NCBI GenBank assembly: GCA_945946665.1
Contig: CAMEWO010000006.1
Span: forward strand, 27,958-91,957
Source of the DNA: an uncultured Eubacterium sp.
GTDB taxonomy: Bacteria; Bacillota; Clostridia; Lachnospirales; Lachnospiraceae
Direction of reading: 5' to 3'
DNA length: 64,000 nucleotides
The notes beneath the pieces are model-generated. The model was not told the origin of the DNA. It searched no databases and saw nothing but the letters and a program-made list of their open reading frames with translations. The position numbers and the translations under genes were made by a program. Below are positions 20,128 to 31,639 of this stretch, one piece after another. Position 1 is the stretch's first letter; each line of letters starts with the position of its first letter.

Positions 20128-21456
20128 TTAATTAATTTCATCCATAACACTCATATATGCCGGACGTATAATCTTATTGCTGGTAATCAGTTCTTCAATT
20201 CTGTGGGCACTCCACCCCACGATTCTTGCAACTGCAAATATTGCTGTGTATAGTTCCCTTGGAATTCCAAGCATGTCATACACAAACCCACTGTAAAAGT
20301 CAATGTTTGGACTTACTCCCTTGAAAATATGTCTCTTTTCTGCAATAAGTTCCGGAGCGGTCTCCTCTATATTCTGATAAAGCAGCATGTCATCTTCACG
20401 GTGCTTTTCCCTTGCCAGCTTCTCTACATACTTCTTAAAGACTCTTTCCCGTGGGTCTGACATAGAGTAAATGGCATGTCCCATTCCATATATAAGCCCC
20501 TTACCATCAAAGGCCTCCTTATCAAGAATCTTTGACAGATATGCACGCACCTCATCCTTGTCACCATAGTCATATACATGGTTCCTGATGTCTTCCATCA
20601 TCTCCATTACTTTTATATTTGCGCCGCCATGCTTTGGTCCCTTAAGTGATGACATTGCAGCTGCAATTGTAGAATATGTGTCTGAGCCGGAAGATGTAAC
20701 AACCCTTGTTGTGAAGGTAGAGTTATTGCCTCCGCCATGTTCCATATGCAGAATTAAAGCTGTATCAAGTACTTTTGCTTCCGTCTCCGTATAATGCTGG
20801 TCTGGTCTTAACATCATCAGAAGGTTAGCTGCTGTGGACAATTTGCTGTCAGGATTATGAATAATCATACTTGCATGATTTTCATAATGATTGTACGCAT
20901 TATACCCATATACAGCCAGAAGAGGAAACTGGCTGATTAACTGGATGCACTGCCTTAACGCATTAGGCACACTTGTATCCTTTGCATTCTCATCATATGA
21001 CTCAAGTGTAAGAATACTCCTTGTCATGGAATTCATTATATCCTCTGATGGTGCCTTCATAATAACATCCCTGGTAAAATTAGCCGGTAATTCCCTGCAT
21101 TCACCTATCAGTTCTGCAAAATCTCTCTCCTGTTCGCTATCTGGAAGTTCACCCATCAACAGAAGATATGCTATTTTTTCAAATCCAGGTTCCATCTCTC
21201 CTAATGAATCAATCAGATCTTCCACCCTGTATCCACGGTACCACAGCTTTCCGTCATCTGGAATCTTCTGACCATTCTCAATCTTTGATGAGGATATTTT
21301 GGAAATATTAGTAAGCCCTGTAAGCACGCCATTTCCTTTTTCATCACGAAGCCCCAGATTCACACCGTATTCGTCATACAGTCGTGGTGATATGCTGTCA
21401 TTTTTCTGGCAGATATTCTGCCACTTTTCAACACAGTCATTCAATTGTTCTATCAT
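20128..21456 (-). CDS. Citrate synthase (citrate/2-methylcitrate synthase family)
   Basis: LRDEKGNGVLTGLTNISKISS, LWYRGYRVEDLI, MEHGGGNNSTFTTRVVTSSGSDTYS, GPKHGGANIKVMEMM, GMGHAIYSMSDPR; an upstream GTG at 21489 is an alternative start. Confidence 0.9.
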   Translation of the reverse strand: MIEQLNDCVEKWQNICQKNDSISPRLYDEYGVNLGLRDEKGNGVLTGLTNISKISSSKIENGQKIPDDGKLWYRGYRVEDLIDSLGEMEPGFEKIAYLLLMGELPDSEQERDFAELIGECRELPANFTRDVIMKAPSEDIMNSMTRSILTLESYDENAKDTSVPNALRQCIQLISQFPLLAVYGYNAYNHYENHASMIIHNPDSKLSTAANLLMMLRPDQHYTETEAKVLDTALILHMEHGGGNNSTFTTRVVTSSGSDTYSTIAAAMSSLKGPKHGGANIKVMEMMEDIRNHVYDYGDKDEVRAYLSKILDKEAFDGKGLIYGMGHAIYSMSDPRERVFKKYVEKLAREKHREDDMLLYQNIEETAPELIAEKRHIFKGVSPNIDFYSGFVYDMLGIPRELYTAIFAVARIVGWSAHRIEELITSNKIIRPAYMSVMDEIN

Positions 21457-21937
21457 CTTCCTTAGGCACCCCCATTCTTTCAACTTCACTGCTCATGACA
21501 GTTTCCAGCTGTTTCATCAGATTCAGCAACTGTATCAGATTATCTTTTCCAAACTTATCTATGACATTACCATAGTATTCTTCCAGTATTTTTTGCTGCT
21601 GAGTCAAAAGCTGCTGACCGGATTCTGTGATAGTGACATAGGTTCCTTCACTTCCATTTCCATCATGGGACCATACCACAAGTCCACGTTCTTTCAGATT
21701 CCCAATCATCTTTGATATCTGGCGCATTGACAGCTGCATTTTTTCTGCCAGATCCTTAAGATATGTTCTCCCGGAATATATCTGTTCATTTGTCTCTGTC
21801 TCTCTGATAATATTTAATGCTATGTAATCTGGTGCACTAAGCACCCGGCTTATCTGCTCTTTATTGAATAAATATCTTCTTATTGTCAGCTCATTGCTAA
21901 GCTTTAAAACATCTATTTCATTATTTTTATCTTTCAT
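21437..21937 (-). CDS. MarR-family transcriptional regulator
   Basis: 166 aa wHTH: YLKDLAEKMQLSMRQISKMIGNLKERGLVVWSHDGNGSEGTYVTITESGQQLL. Confidence 0.75.
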   Translation of the reverse strand: MKDKNNEIDVLKLSNELTIRRYLFNKEQISRVLSAPDYIALNIIRETETNEQIYSGRTYLKDLAEKMQLSMRQISKMIGNLKERGLVVWSHDGNGSEGTYVTITESGQQLLTQQQKILEEYYGNVIDKFGKDNLIQLLNLMKQLETVMSSEVERMGVPKEDDRTIE

Positions 21938-21961
21938 TATGTGTTCCTTTCTGTCTGTGTC

Positions 21962-22007
21962 AAAAATGCCAGTCTGCGGACGTACTATTATTGTCCACAG
22001 GCTGGCA
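21962..22007 (-). terminator. Terminator of groESL
   Basis: Minus TGCCAGCCTGTGGAC-AATAATAGTAC-GTCCGCAGACTGGCA then TTTTT. Confidence 0.85.
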
Positions 22008-22074
22008 CTGCCTTTTTAGAGGTACACGGCTTACTGCCGTTAAATATACCTGCGTAATATAAATATATGTATTA

Positions 22075-23706
<1,632 letters not shown>

Positions 23707-23724
23707 TCACATAATATTATATTT

Positions 23725-24012
23725 TTATTCAACCACTGCAATAATGTCATTCTGGCTGAGAATTACATACTCTTCATCATCATTAATCTTTACTTCAGTA
23801 CCTGCATACTTGGAACAGATAACTGTATCGCCTTCCTTAACCTGCATTGGAATTGTCTTTCCATTCTCTTCTTTTCCTGGGCCCACCGCAATAACAACTG
23901 CTTCCTGTGGCTTTTCTTTGGCACTGTCTGGCAGAATAATACCTGACTTTGTCTTTTCCTCTGCCTCCTTGTACTTTAATACAACCTTGTCACCTAATGG
24001 TTTTAACTTCAT
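23725..24012 (-). CDS. groES: Co-chaperonin GroES
   Basis: [46 protein letters not shown]. Confidence 0.98.
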   Translation of the reverse strand: MKLKPLGDKVVLKYKEAEEKTKSGIILPDSAKEKPQEAVVIAVGPGKEENGKTIPMQVKEGDTVICSKYAGTEVKINDDEEYVILSQNDIIAVVE

Positions 24013-24049
24013 ATTAACTACCTGCCTTTCCCTAATCCCAATGTTTCTG

Positions 24050-24076
24050 TTAGCACTTGTTGTCTGTGAGTGCTAA
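24050..24076 (-). promoter_or_regulatory. CIRCE element (HrcA operator) upstream of groES
   Basis: TTAGCACTT-N9-GAGTGCTAA, one mismatch to TTAGCACTC-N9-GAGTGCTAA. Confidence 0.95.
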
Positions 24077-24084
24077 TGGAACTT

Positions 24085-24112
24085 TAAAAAATAAAGCTTC
24101 CTGGGAAGCATT
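24085..24112 (-). terminator. Terminator-like leader hairpin between the groESL promoter and CIRCE
   Basis: Minus AATGCTTC-CCAG-GAAGCTTTATTTTTT. Confidence 0.5.
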
Positions 24113-24145
24113 AAAGATTAATTTTAAATTGTTTATTTTTAAAGT

Positions 24146-24173
24146 ATTATATCGCCATATTTCATTTTGTCAA
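24146..24173 (-). promoter_or_regulatory. Consensus sigma-A promoter for groESL
   Basis: Minus TTGACA-16 nt-TATAAT. Confidence 0.85.
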
Positions 24174-24223
24174 CACTGTTTATATATATTTTATTTTTTT
24201 TATCCCTCCTTCACAATTGCCAG

Positions 24224-24685
24224 TCACTTAAGCATCTCTGCTATATTTCTATAAATCTTCTCCGTAGTCTTCTTGTATGTCTCCAGTTCTTCCCTGGTAA
24301 TACCCTTGAATAACTGTTCATCCATCTCCCTTCTTGCTTCAGAAATCTCTTCTATAATCTTCCTTGATTCCTTGGTAACCTTATAATGCGTGTACCTTCT
24401 GTCCTCCGCATCAGGAATCGCAGTAATATACTTACGCCTGCACAGATTATCTATCGCCTGGGAAACGTGTCCACGGTTTAATTTCAAGCGTCTATATATG
24501 TCAGTAGGAGTATCATCATCACTGCACTGTGACAGAAAGAACAACACTTCAATATCAACCTTCTTTAAATCATACTTCTTCTTTATATCCGAGAAAAAAC
24601 TTTCCAGAAGACGTTTAAATTCTCCACCCTTTAATGCTACTTCTAATTGCTCATCCATTGCCTTATCCCACTCTTTTTTCTTCAA
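24224..24685 (-). CDS. MarR-family transcriptional regulator
   Basis: wHTH: TDIYRRLKLNRGHVSQAIDNLCRRKYITAIPDAEDRRYTHYKVT. Confidence 0.85.
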   Translation of the reverse strand: MKKKEWDKAMDEQLEVALKGGEFKRLLESFFSDIKKKYDLKKVDIEVLFFLSQCSDDDTPTDIYRRLKLNRGHVSQAIDNLCRRKYITAIPDAEDRRYTHYKVTKESRKIIEEISEARREMDEQLFKGITREELETYKKTTEKIYRNIAEMLK

Positions 24686-24693
24686 GAACCTTC

Positions 24694-25737
24694 TTATAAT
24701 ATATCTCCAGATGACCCCTTAACCTGCTTATACCCCGGCTTTCCTGCTTCACACATCAGAATACCCATATATGCATCATACAAAGCCTCATCCATTGGGT
24801 ACACTTCTTTTCCTGTATCAACGTACTCTTTCATTCCAAGCAGTATTCCTGTAATTGCCGCTTCATCCTCCGACAATCCCGCATATCCATAAGGGTTGGT
24901 TATGTCCAACTTCTTACAGGCAGCCAGATTATCCTTGTCAAGATAATAGACTGTATCATTGATAATCTCGCCTCTTGTACCCCTTAAGTTTATGTACCGG
25001 TTTCTTATAGGACTTCTGTACTGGTCAGACATAAAATCATAGAATGCAGTCTTTCCATCAGCATACTCCATAATAAGGTGTTTTTCTTCCTTTTCAACAA
25101 CTCTGCCCTCTGTCAGCACCTCATATCTTGTTCTGGTATCTGTAACCTTCATGGAAAATGTTTTGCCTGTTATTGCCACATCTTCCAGCCCTGTGCCAAG
25201 CATCCGCCTTATAACACTAGCAGCATGGTAATCGTGCATGGCTGATATGGTAAGAGAAACTGGCTCTCCTATAGTTCCCGATTTACATTCGTCAATTAAC
25301 GCCTTTATAGAAGGATAGAGAAAATACTGCTCAGCCACCTGGATTCTGGCTCCATTTTCCACATCCTGCCTGATAGCTTTAAGTGTATCAATATCAAGTC
25401 CCGCAGGAGTCTCTGACAGAACAGGAATTCCCTTAGCTGCCCAGTATCTTACCACATCACTCATACTGGATTTATTCACTGCACTAACGACAAAATCTGG
25501 CTTTGACGCAATTATCTCATCTTCACTTGTGGTAGTATGAATCCCGTACTCCTTCTGTATCCTGTCAGCCTTCTCCTGCCCTCTGCAAAGTAATGCTGTC
25601 AGTTCAAACATATCTGGCAACGCTCTTGCAATTCTTACATAAAACAGGCTTCTCCACCCGGAACCAATCACAGCAAATCTAATCAATATCTTTTTACCTC
25701 CTGCTTTGCGTGTCATTATACATCTTCCTCTATACAC
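24694..25737 (-). CDS. Gfo/Idh/MocA-family oxidoreductase (true start probably internal)
   Basis: IRFAVIGSGWRSLFYVRIARALPDMFELTALLCR...KPDFVVSAVNKSSMSDVVRYWAAKGIPVLSETPAG. Confidence 0.85.
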   Translation of the reverse strand: MYRGRCIMTRKAGGKKILIRFAVIGSGWRSLFYVRIARALPDMFELTALLCRGQEKADRIQKEYGIHTTTSEDEIIASKPDFVVSAVNKSSMSDVVRYWAAKGIPVLSETPAGLDIDTLKAIRQDVENGARIQVAEQYFLYPSIKALIDECKSGTIGEPVSLTISAMHDYHAASVIRRMLGTGLEDVAITGKTFSMKVTDTRTRYEVLTEGRVVEKEEKHLIMEYADGKTAFYDFMSDQYRSPIRNRYINLRGTRGEIINDTVYYLDKDNLAACKKLDITNPYGYAGLSEDEAAITGILLGMKEYVDTGKEVYPMDEALYDAYMGILMCEAGKPGYKQVKGSSGDIL

Positions 25738-25738
25738 G

Positions 25739-27073
25739 TTACTTCCTCTGACTCAGATATTTTTTAACTAAAAATGCACAAAAATACGGAAATGTATATA
25801 TATTGTTTACACATCCAACATTGCCATTTATTAATTTCAAGCCATATGTTATATCAGAGTATTTTTCACTGTTAATCAGTGTGGAAAGAGATTTGGATTT
25901 ACTATTGGTTGCTTTCACTTCAACGGGAACAAGATTGTTTGCTGTCCTTACGAAGAAATCCTCCTCAAGCGTAGAATCATCACGTTTGTAATAATACAAT
26001 CCACAGCCGCTTTTTACCAATGCCTCTCCTACAATATTTTCATACAATGCACCTTTATACACTCCAAGATTCTTATTTGCTCTCAGGTCAACCTGCGCTT
26101 CCTCATCCAGCATTGCTACAAGTAATCCCGTATCAGCAAAGTATAATTTGTATTTCGTCTCATCATAATTTCCTTTCAACGGTAGTTCGGGAAAATTAAG
26201 ACAATAGCACACATTAACAATTCCGGCATCCTTCAACCACTCAATACATCCTCTGTAATCCTTAAACCTTGCACCTGAAGCCACCTTACTTAACTGAAAC
26301 TTCTTATTATCCCTGGACAACTGAGGTGGAATCTGGTCAAAGACATTGAGTATTCTTGTCTGGTCCATTCCCTGTGCATACTTTCTTATATCTTCCCTGT
26401 AATCAGATATAAGCTGACGCTGTGTCATTAATGATCCTTCAAATGTTCCAGTAGCAATATAATTACGGACTACAGCAGGCATTCCCCCCAGGATGCAGTA
26501 ATCCATAAACAATCCATGGTAAACAGACAGCTCCAGTTCATTAAATGGCACAAGTTCATTCATATGGTCGAGCATCTCATTTACAGTTTCACAAGAATAC
26601 CCTTTTGCCCACAAGAACTCTTCAAAATCCATAGAATACATTTCATAATCTGTTTTATATCCAACACTATTACTCTCTATTCTCTTGTAATTAATTCCAA
26701 GGAGCGAGCCACTGCATATAACATCAAAACGTCCATCCTGAAAGAAAAACTTAAGTGATGTTGCAATTTCAGGAAATTCCTGCAGCTCATCAAAGAAAAT
26801 AAGAGTCTTCCCCTCTATGAAATGCTTAGATGGATCAATACGTGATATATTCCTGATTATGTCTTCCGCCTTATATCCATCACTGATTATCATTTTATAT
26901 TTTGGCTCTTCAACAAAATTTATCTCAATTACTTCATCATAATTACCCTTTGCAAAACGACGTATACTTTCTGTTTTTCCAACCTGTCTTGGTCCTTTTA
27001 CCACAAGAGGTTTTCTATCTGAGCTGGCTCCCCATTCTTTAAGATATTCATCAATTTTTCTCTTTAAATACAC
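25739..27073 (-). CDS. AAA ATPase with C-terminal DUF4143
   Basis: RKPLVVKGPRQVGKTESIRRFAKGNYDEVIEINF; LIFFDELQEFP; DUF4143-like YKLYFADTGLLVAML...NIVGEALVKSG..YYYKRDDS..EEDFFVRT...PVEVKATNSKSKSL. Confidence 0.9.
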   Translation of the reverse strand: MYLKRKIDEYLKEWGASSDRKPLVVKGPRQVGKTESIRRFAKGNYDEVIEINFVEEPKYKMIISDGYKAEDIIRNISRIDPSKHFIEGKTLIFFDELQEFPEIATSLKFFFQDGRFDVICSGSLLGINYKRIESNSVGYKTDYEMYSMDFEEFLWAKGYSCETVNEMLDHMNELVPFNELELSVYHGLFMDYCILGGMPAVVRNYIATGTFEGSLMTQRQLISDYREDIRKYAQGMDQTRILNVFDQIPPQLSRDNKKFQLSKVASGARFKDYRGCIEWLKDAGIVNVCYCLNFPELPLKGNYDETKYKLYFADTGLLVAMLDEEAQVDLRANKNLGVYKGALYENIVGEALVKSGCGLYYYKRDDSTLEEDFFVRTANNLVPVEVKATNSKSKSLSTLINSEKYSDITYGLKLINGNVGCVNNIYTFPYFCAFLVKKYLSQRK

Positions 27074-27100
27074 AACAACACCCCGCTATCATCAGACATT

Positions 27101-27129
27101 CTGTAATTATATTATATGTTCAATTACAG
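27101..27129. promoter_or_regulatory. Perfect 8-bp inverted repeat overlapping the ATPase promoter
   Basis: CTGTAATT-N13-AATTACAG; minus-strand TTGATA-17-TATAAT spans 27111-27139. Confidence 0.7.
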
Positions 27130-27146
27130 GAAATATCAACATATTT

Positions 27147-27265
27147 ACGCAAAAATGAGGGAATATCTTACCTTTGGTTACAAAAATATGAGGGAATATT
27201 ACGCCATATATCACAAAAATATGAGTGAATATTATACTCTATGTTACAAAATATGAGTGAAACTG
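27147..27265. repeat. Four imperfect direct repeats with exact 33-bp period upstream of the AAA/DUF4143 gene
   Basis: Units start at 27147, 27180, 27213, 27246: ACGCAAAAATGAGGGAATAT / ACAAAAATATGAGGGAATAT / ACAAAAATATGAGTGAATAT / ACAAAATATGAGTGAAACTG. Confidence 0.9.
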
Positions 27266-27269
27266 CAAA

Positions 27270-29330
27270 TCACCTCTCCAGCACATAATAATATATACAT
27301 CCCTGTATACTTGAGTATCTTCCCTGGTCAACAAGGTTGTAATATTCTAACGCTTCATTTATCGCAGCTTCATTATCAATGCCTTTATAGTAAGGGTTTA
27401 CTATCAGCAGAACCTTGTCGCTTGACTGCCTTGCAAACTGGTACAGATCCTCTGTAAGAATGTAATCACTCATTTCCACGGTATTCCCGTTAGTATAGAA
27501 CACTCTTCTCTTCCTTTTATCATCCCAGTTCAGACGGTACATATTACCATTAATAAAATTACCATTAGATGTTGGAATTATAATATTCCAGTCAGCTTCA
27601 TACCCTGTTTCCTTAAGAATATAGTCATAAGCCCTGTCAATATAGGTATACTGGGTGTTGTATATCAGGTAATCCCCGTAAAAAATATCCCCAACAGGTA
27701 TGTTCTTATCTCCAGTATAACACATTGTTACACTGTCTGTATCAAGATTAATAAAACTAAGCAGTGTAAAAGGGTCTATTGTTATAAAACACTGTACTGC
27801 AAGAAGCACTCCAACCGCAGCCTGCCCTGCTCTTAAAGCCACAATCTCTTTTCTTACCTTAACTACCTTTCTCACTCTCTCCACAACATATATGGCAATT
27901 AAATACAACAGAATATCTCCCACCACGTTATACCTTGCCATAGGTGCCGTAATATAGAGACATGAAAATGCCACAAATGCAACTAACGACGCTATAATAC
28001 AGTGTATATATTCATTTTTCTCTCTCTTCTTTTTATCCCTGATGCCATATACAATAAGGACTATGGCACACACCAGAATAATTACCACAATAAGCCAGTT
28101 AAAATTAAGAATGAACTGCTGCTTTAACTTAGTAACTATATGGGTGATATTAAATCCCAGACAATTAGTTCCGTTACTATTCCACTTGATTCCTGTATTT
28201 TCCTCTCCATACTGGGTCCACTGGGACACTCCGCCAATAGTCTTCATATACCATAACTGAAGAATAGTAGATACAAGAGTTGTATACAGACATCCATCTG
28301 TAGCAATTTTCTTTATTGCAGAAGTTCCTTTACCACTTGTTATATGCCTTATAAATGTTCCCACAACCAGACCAAATACTATCACAATTCCTGTCTCTTT
28401 CGTCTGGAAACACATAAGGCTGGCTACACCTGCAATTAATGGCTTATTATATATAAATCCATACAATGCCATCATGAAGAAACATCCAAGAGCATAATCC
28501 GGGTTAAAATATGTGGCAGTACTGTAGAACAGTGGTGCCAGAGATATAATAAATGTATAGATAGCAGCATTTTTTTCAGATGTGCCCTTAACTATCCTTA
28601 ATATAATCTTGTAGATACACCACAATGCCACAGCTGTAACACAATAACTGGTTAATGACACGCCAATTATTCTTTCAGGAAAAAGCAGCTCCCCAGCAAG
28701 ATATATAAGAGAAAACATCATGGTTGGATGTTTACATATACAGAACAATCCTCTGTATTCTTCAAAATCAGTGAAAGTAAACTGCTGCACAGCCTGGCTG
28801 AATCTCCAGTAGTACTCTCCCGAATCCCATCTCTGCATCATTTCAATAAAAGGAAATCTCATGGCAATTGCAACACCAATAACAAGAATAATGAATTTTT
28901 CCCTGTTAAACCACTGCCCCATGACGGTGTCACCATTAATGAAGGAAATACATCCACATATAATAAAATACAATGCAAAAGGGAGAACAGAAAATACCCA
29001 GTAAACCAGGTCTCCAGAAAAATCAATGGTCTTGACAGAAGAAAAAATAATTGCAACTGACAGCGCAACCGGCTGCACTGATAAGAACATAAGCTGACTG
29101 TTAAACTTCCCAATCAGATTCTTGCTTAGAGCATATACCACACCAAACACCGCATATACAACCACTACAATCAGCAGCTGCAACACCTTGCCATGCTGGA
29201 TATAATACCCCCATGTCATAGCTCCCCACAGAGCCATGGCAAGAAGCATCCCAAATATATATTCTAATTTTATTAAGAGTTCTTTTTTTTCGTTATATTC
29301 TTTGCTATTCACTGCCTGCACCTTTCTCAT
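27270..29330 (-). CDS. Polytopic GT-C-type glycosyltransferase-like membrane protein
   Basis: 686 aa, many TM helices; MRFPFIEMMQRWDSGEYYWRFSQAV; TATYFNPDYALGCFFMMALYGF. Confidence 0.75.
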   Translation of the reverse strand: MRKVQAVNSKEYNEKKELLIKLEYIFGMLLAMALWGAMTWGYYIQHGKVLQLLIVVVVYAVFGVVYALSKNLIGKFNSQLMFLSVQPVALSVAIIFSSVKTIDFSGDLVYWVFSVLPFALYFIICGCISFINGDTVMGQWFNREKFIILVIGVAIAMRFPFIEMMQRWDSGEYYWRFSQAVQQFTFTDFEEYRGLFCICKHPTMMFSLIYLAGELLFPERIIGVSLTSYCVTAVALWCIYKIILRIVKGTSEKNAAIYTFIISLAPLFYSTATYFNPDYALGCFFMMALYGFIYNKPLIAGVASLMCFQTKETGIVIVFGLVVGTFIRHITSGKGTSAIKKIATDGCLYTTLVSTILQLWYMKTIGGVSQWTQYGEENTGIKWNSNGTNCLGFNITHIVTKLKQQFILNFNWLIVVIILVCAIVLIVYGIRDKKKREKNEYIHCIIASLVAFVAFSCLYITAPMARYNVVGDILLYLIAIYVVERVRKVVKVRKEIVALRAGQAAVGVLLAVQCFITIDPFTLLSFINLDTDSVTMCYTGDKNIPVGDIFYGDYLIYNTQYTYIDRAYDYILKETGYEADWNIIIPTSNGNFINGNMYRLNWDDKRKRRVFYTNGNTVEMSDYILTEDLYQFARQSSDKVLLIVNPYYKGIDNEAAINEALEYYNLVDQGRYSSIQGCIYYYVLER

Positions 29331-29440
29331 ACATACTACTATCAGCCCACTGCTTTATGAATTTCTTCGTTGCAATGCAACTCCCGCAATTCTATCACAC
29401 GTCTGATTTTTTTCAACATAATAAATGTGAAATTTTTATG

Positions 29441-29479
29441 AAAAAGACCATCTACAGCCATTTACGACTGTGATGGTCT
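29441..29479 (-). terminator. Rho-independent terminator downstream of the flippase gene
   Basis: Minus AGACCATCACAG-...-CTGTAGATGGTCT then TTTTT. Confidence 0.75.
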
Positions 29480-29581
29480 ACTAGTTACTACTATTTATTA
29501 TTCATCAGAATATCATTATTATTCAGATATTATGATGTGTGTGCCAAATCATTGCCTATGCCAGATTAATTCTTTGACGGA

Positions 29582-30784
29582 TTAATTCTTTGGCAGCTTC
29601 ATCTTTCCCACTACCATTACTGCCACAATCTTAATCAGATTAACAATGAGAAGTGCCCATGCCATTCCCCATATTTTCCATGCAAATGTCATGGGAACTG
29701 CCAGAACAACGAACATTATCATATACACAATATTAATATACAGCTGGTACTTTTCATCAGTAAATCTTAAAAGCACAACAGTAAGTGTATTAGAAAGGAA
29801 ATAGTATATCTGGCCTGCATTGGCAACCCACAGATAAGGCTTTACATCACTATATATATCAGGGTACATAATCATTACAAATACCATGGATACCCCGACA
29901 CAAAGTACATTAAGCACTGCGCCTCCTGCAATAACAGCCATACACAGCTTAAGGAATGTGCTGCCCTTAAGCTTTCCATTAAATCTTGCCAGATGCCCCA
30001 TGATAACCCCGTTAAGAGGCATGGAAACCAGTGATATCATCTTTCCAACCAGCGTTGCGGCATAGAATATGGTAACAGCCACTCCTCCTGCAATTGCCTG
30101 AAGCATAAGCCTGTCAGCATTGAGAATTACGGCTGCAATAAGCTCGGTAAGAGACAATATTATAACAGACTTCATGTTATCCTTGTAATAATCGGACTTC
30201 CTAAATACAGGTTTGCGGTACAGAGAGCCCTTAATTACAACAAATCCTACTGCCAGAGCCTCACCAATAAGCATAGCTGCAATCCATGAGTGAGTAACAG
30301 GAAAAAGAATTATTCCAACAACATACCCCACAGATACGAGAATATAATATAACAGAAAGCCTCTGTAATTAACATTAAGCCTGAATTCTACATCACTGTA
30401 ATATCTAAGAACAGTTACAACCATAAGTGCAAAAAATCCCAGAAACATCAGGACAGAACCATCTCCCAGCCACATAAGGCCTGCCAGGGACACTGGTATG
30501 CAAAGAACTGCAATATACAGAAGAAATCTGTTATAATCCCCATTACAGTCAATGTTCTTAGTCCTTGCCACCATTCTGGAATAATTAGCTGCCACACCGA
30601 ATGTAGAACCCATAATAGACACGATTGACAGAAGAGTTAACACCTGTCCGAATCTGTCTGTACCCAGCTGCCTCTGAAAGCATGGATACAGAAGGAGCTG
30701 GATAACGCCATTCATGGCAATAAGCCCCAGCATACTGTCTATCAGATCTCTTGAAACGCCTTTAACCTTATCTAATACCTTCAC
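29582..30784 (-). CDS. Wzx-like polysaccharide/oligosaccharide flippase (MOP superfamily)
   Basis: 400 aa multi-TM; IQLLLYPCFQRQLGTDRFGQVLTLLSIVSIMGSTFGVAANYSR; NADRLMLQAIAGGVAVTIFYAATLVGKMI. Confidence 0.8.
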   Translation of the reverse strand: MKVLDKVKGVSRDLIDSMLGLIAMNGVIQLLLYPCFQRQLGTDRFGQVLTLLSIVSIMGSTFGVAANYSRMVARTKNIDCNGDYNRFLLYIAVLCIPVSLAGLMWLGDGSVLMFLGFFALMVVTVLRYYSDVEFRLNVNYRGFLLYYILVSVGYVVGIILFPVTHSWIAAMLIGEALAVGFVVIKGSLYRKPVFRKSDYYKDNMKSVIILSLTELIAAVILNADRLMLQAIAGGVAVTIFYAATLVGKMISLVSMPLNGVIMGHLARFNGKLKGSTFLKLCMAVIAGGAVLNVLCVGVSMVFVMIMYPDIYSDVKPYLWVANAGQIYYFLSNTLTVVLLRFTDEKYQLYINIVYMIMFVVLAVPMTFAWKIWGMAWALLIVNLIKIVAVMVVGKMKLPKN

Positions 30785-30796
30785 ATGTTCTCCTAT

Positions 30797-31615
30797 CTAT
30801 ACAATCACGTGGTCGGGAACCTGCTTCTCAACTGGTGGAAGCTGCATGTAATCACCATACTGTGCCTTTAACACCTCATCAAAGCATGCAGGCGCATCAA
30901 AGTAATCGTCATCCACCTGAACAGATACAATATCCTTAAACCATTCTTTCTTAAGCGTAATTCCAATCAGGTTAATTGGATAATTGCTGTAGAAATATCT
31001 GCCTGTACTGCCCTTTACAGAGCGGCTTAACTTCTCATATCTTCTGTACAGATAATTCAGGCTGAACAGCTTTCCCACTGCGGCAAGCACAGCTACAACA
31101 ACCTTTGAAATGCCTGAATACTCAGAGAGGTCAATGCTGTCCCTGTGTCCCATTGCCATTCCATATACGAATGTAAGTCTTGTCTTTAATATCTTTTGTT
31201 TGAAATCGCTGTCATATGCATTATCCAGAATGAAGAAATCAATGCACATCCTGTTCCTGCATTTATCAAGACACTTGCTTATACATTTGTCAAATGTCTT
31301 TACAGGAACTTCATCTCTTACATTCACAAGTCTTGTAGTGTAATCAAGGAATCCGCCAGGAGTAAGCTCCTTGCTTGTCACAAGCACGAAATCCTCACCC
31401 CACTCCTCTGCTGGTACTGCAAGAATCTTCTCATATTCTTCCCTGGTAAATGCCACATCTATATCATCATCCCATGGAACGAATGACTTGTGTCTTACAG
31501 CCCCGATAAGAGCACCTGAATCATAATAATACTTAATTCCATATTTATGGCACACCTCATGAAGCTTTCTCATGGTATATCTGTTAGCTTCCTGTGCCTT
31601 CTTTAAATTATCCAT
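30797..31615 (-). CDS. LicD-family phosphotransferase
   Basis: YGIKYYYDSGALIGAVRHKSFVPWDDDIDVAFTREEYEKIL. Confidence 0.95.
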   Translation of the reverse strand: MDNLKKAQEANRYTMRKLHEVCHKYGIKYYYDSGALIGAVRHKSFVPWDDDIDVAFTREEYEKILAVPAEEWGEDFVLVTSKELTPGGFLDYTTRLVNVRDEVPVKTFDKCISKCLDKCRNRMCIDFFILDNAYDSDFKQKILKTRLTFVYGMAMGHRDSIDLSEYSGISKVVVAVLAAVGKLFSLNYLYRRYEKLSRSVKGSTGRYFYSNYPINLIGITLKKEWFKDIVSVQVDDDYFDAPACFDEVLKAQYGDYMQLPPVEKQVPDHVIV

Positions 31616-31639
31616 TATCCTTTGTTACCCCACTAAACC

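Noticed and set aside
27147-27265. CRISPR array
   Set aside because: Only four 20-bp cores with 13-bp spacers, imperfect and promoter-proximal; no cas genes. Better read as a regulatory repeat.
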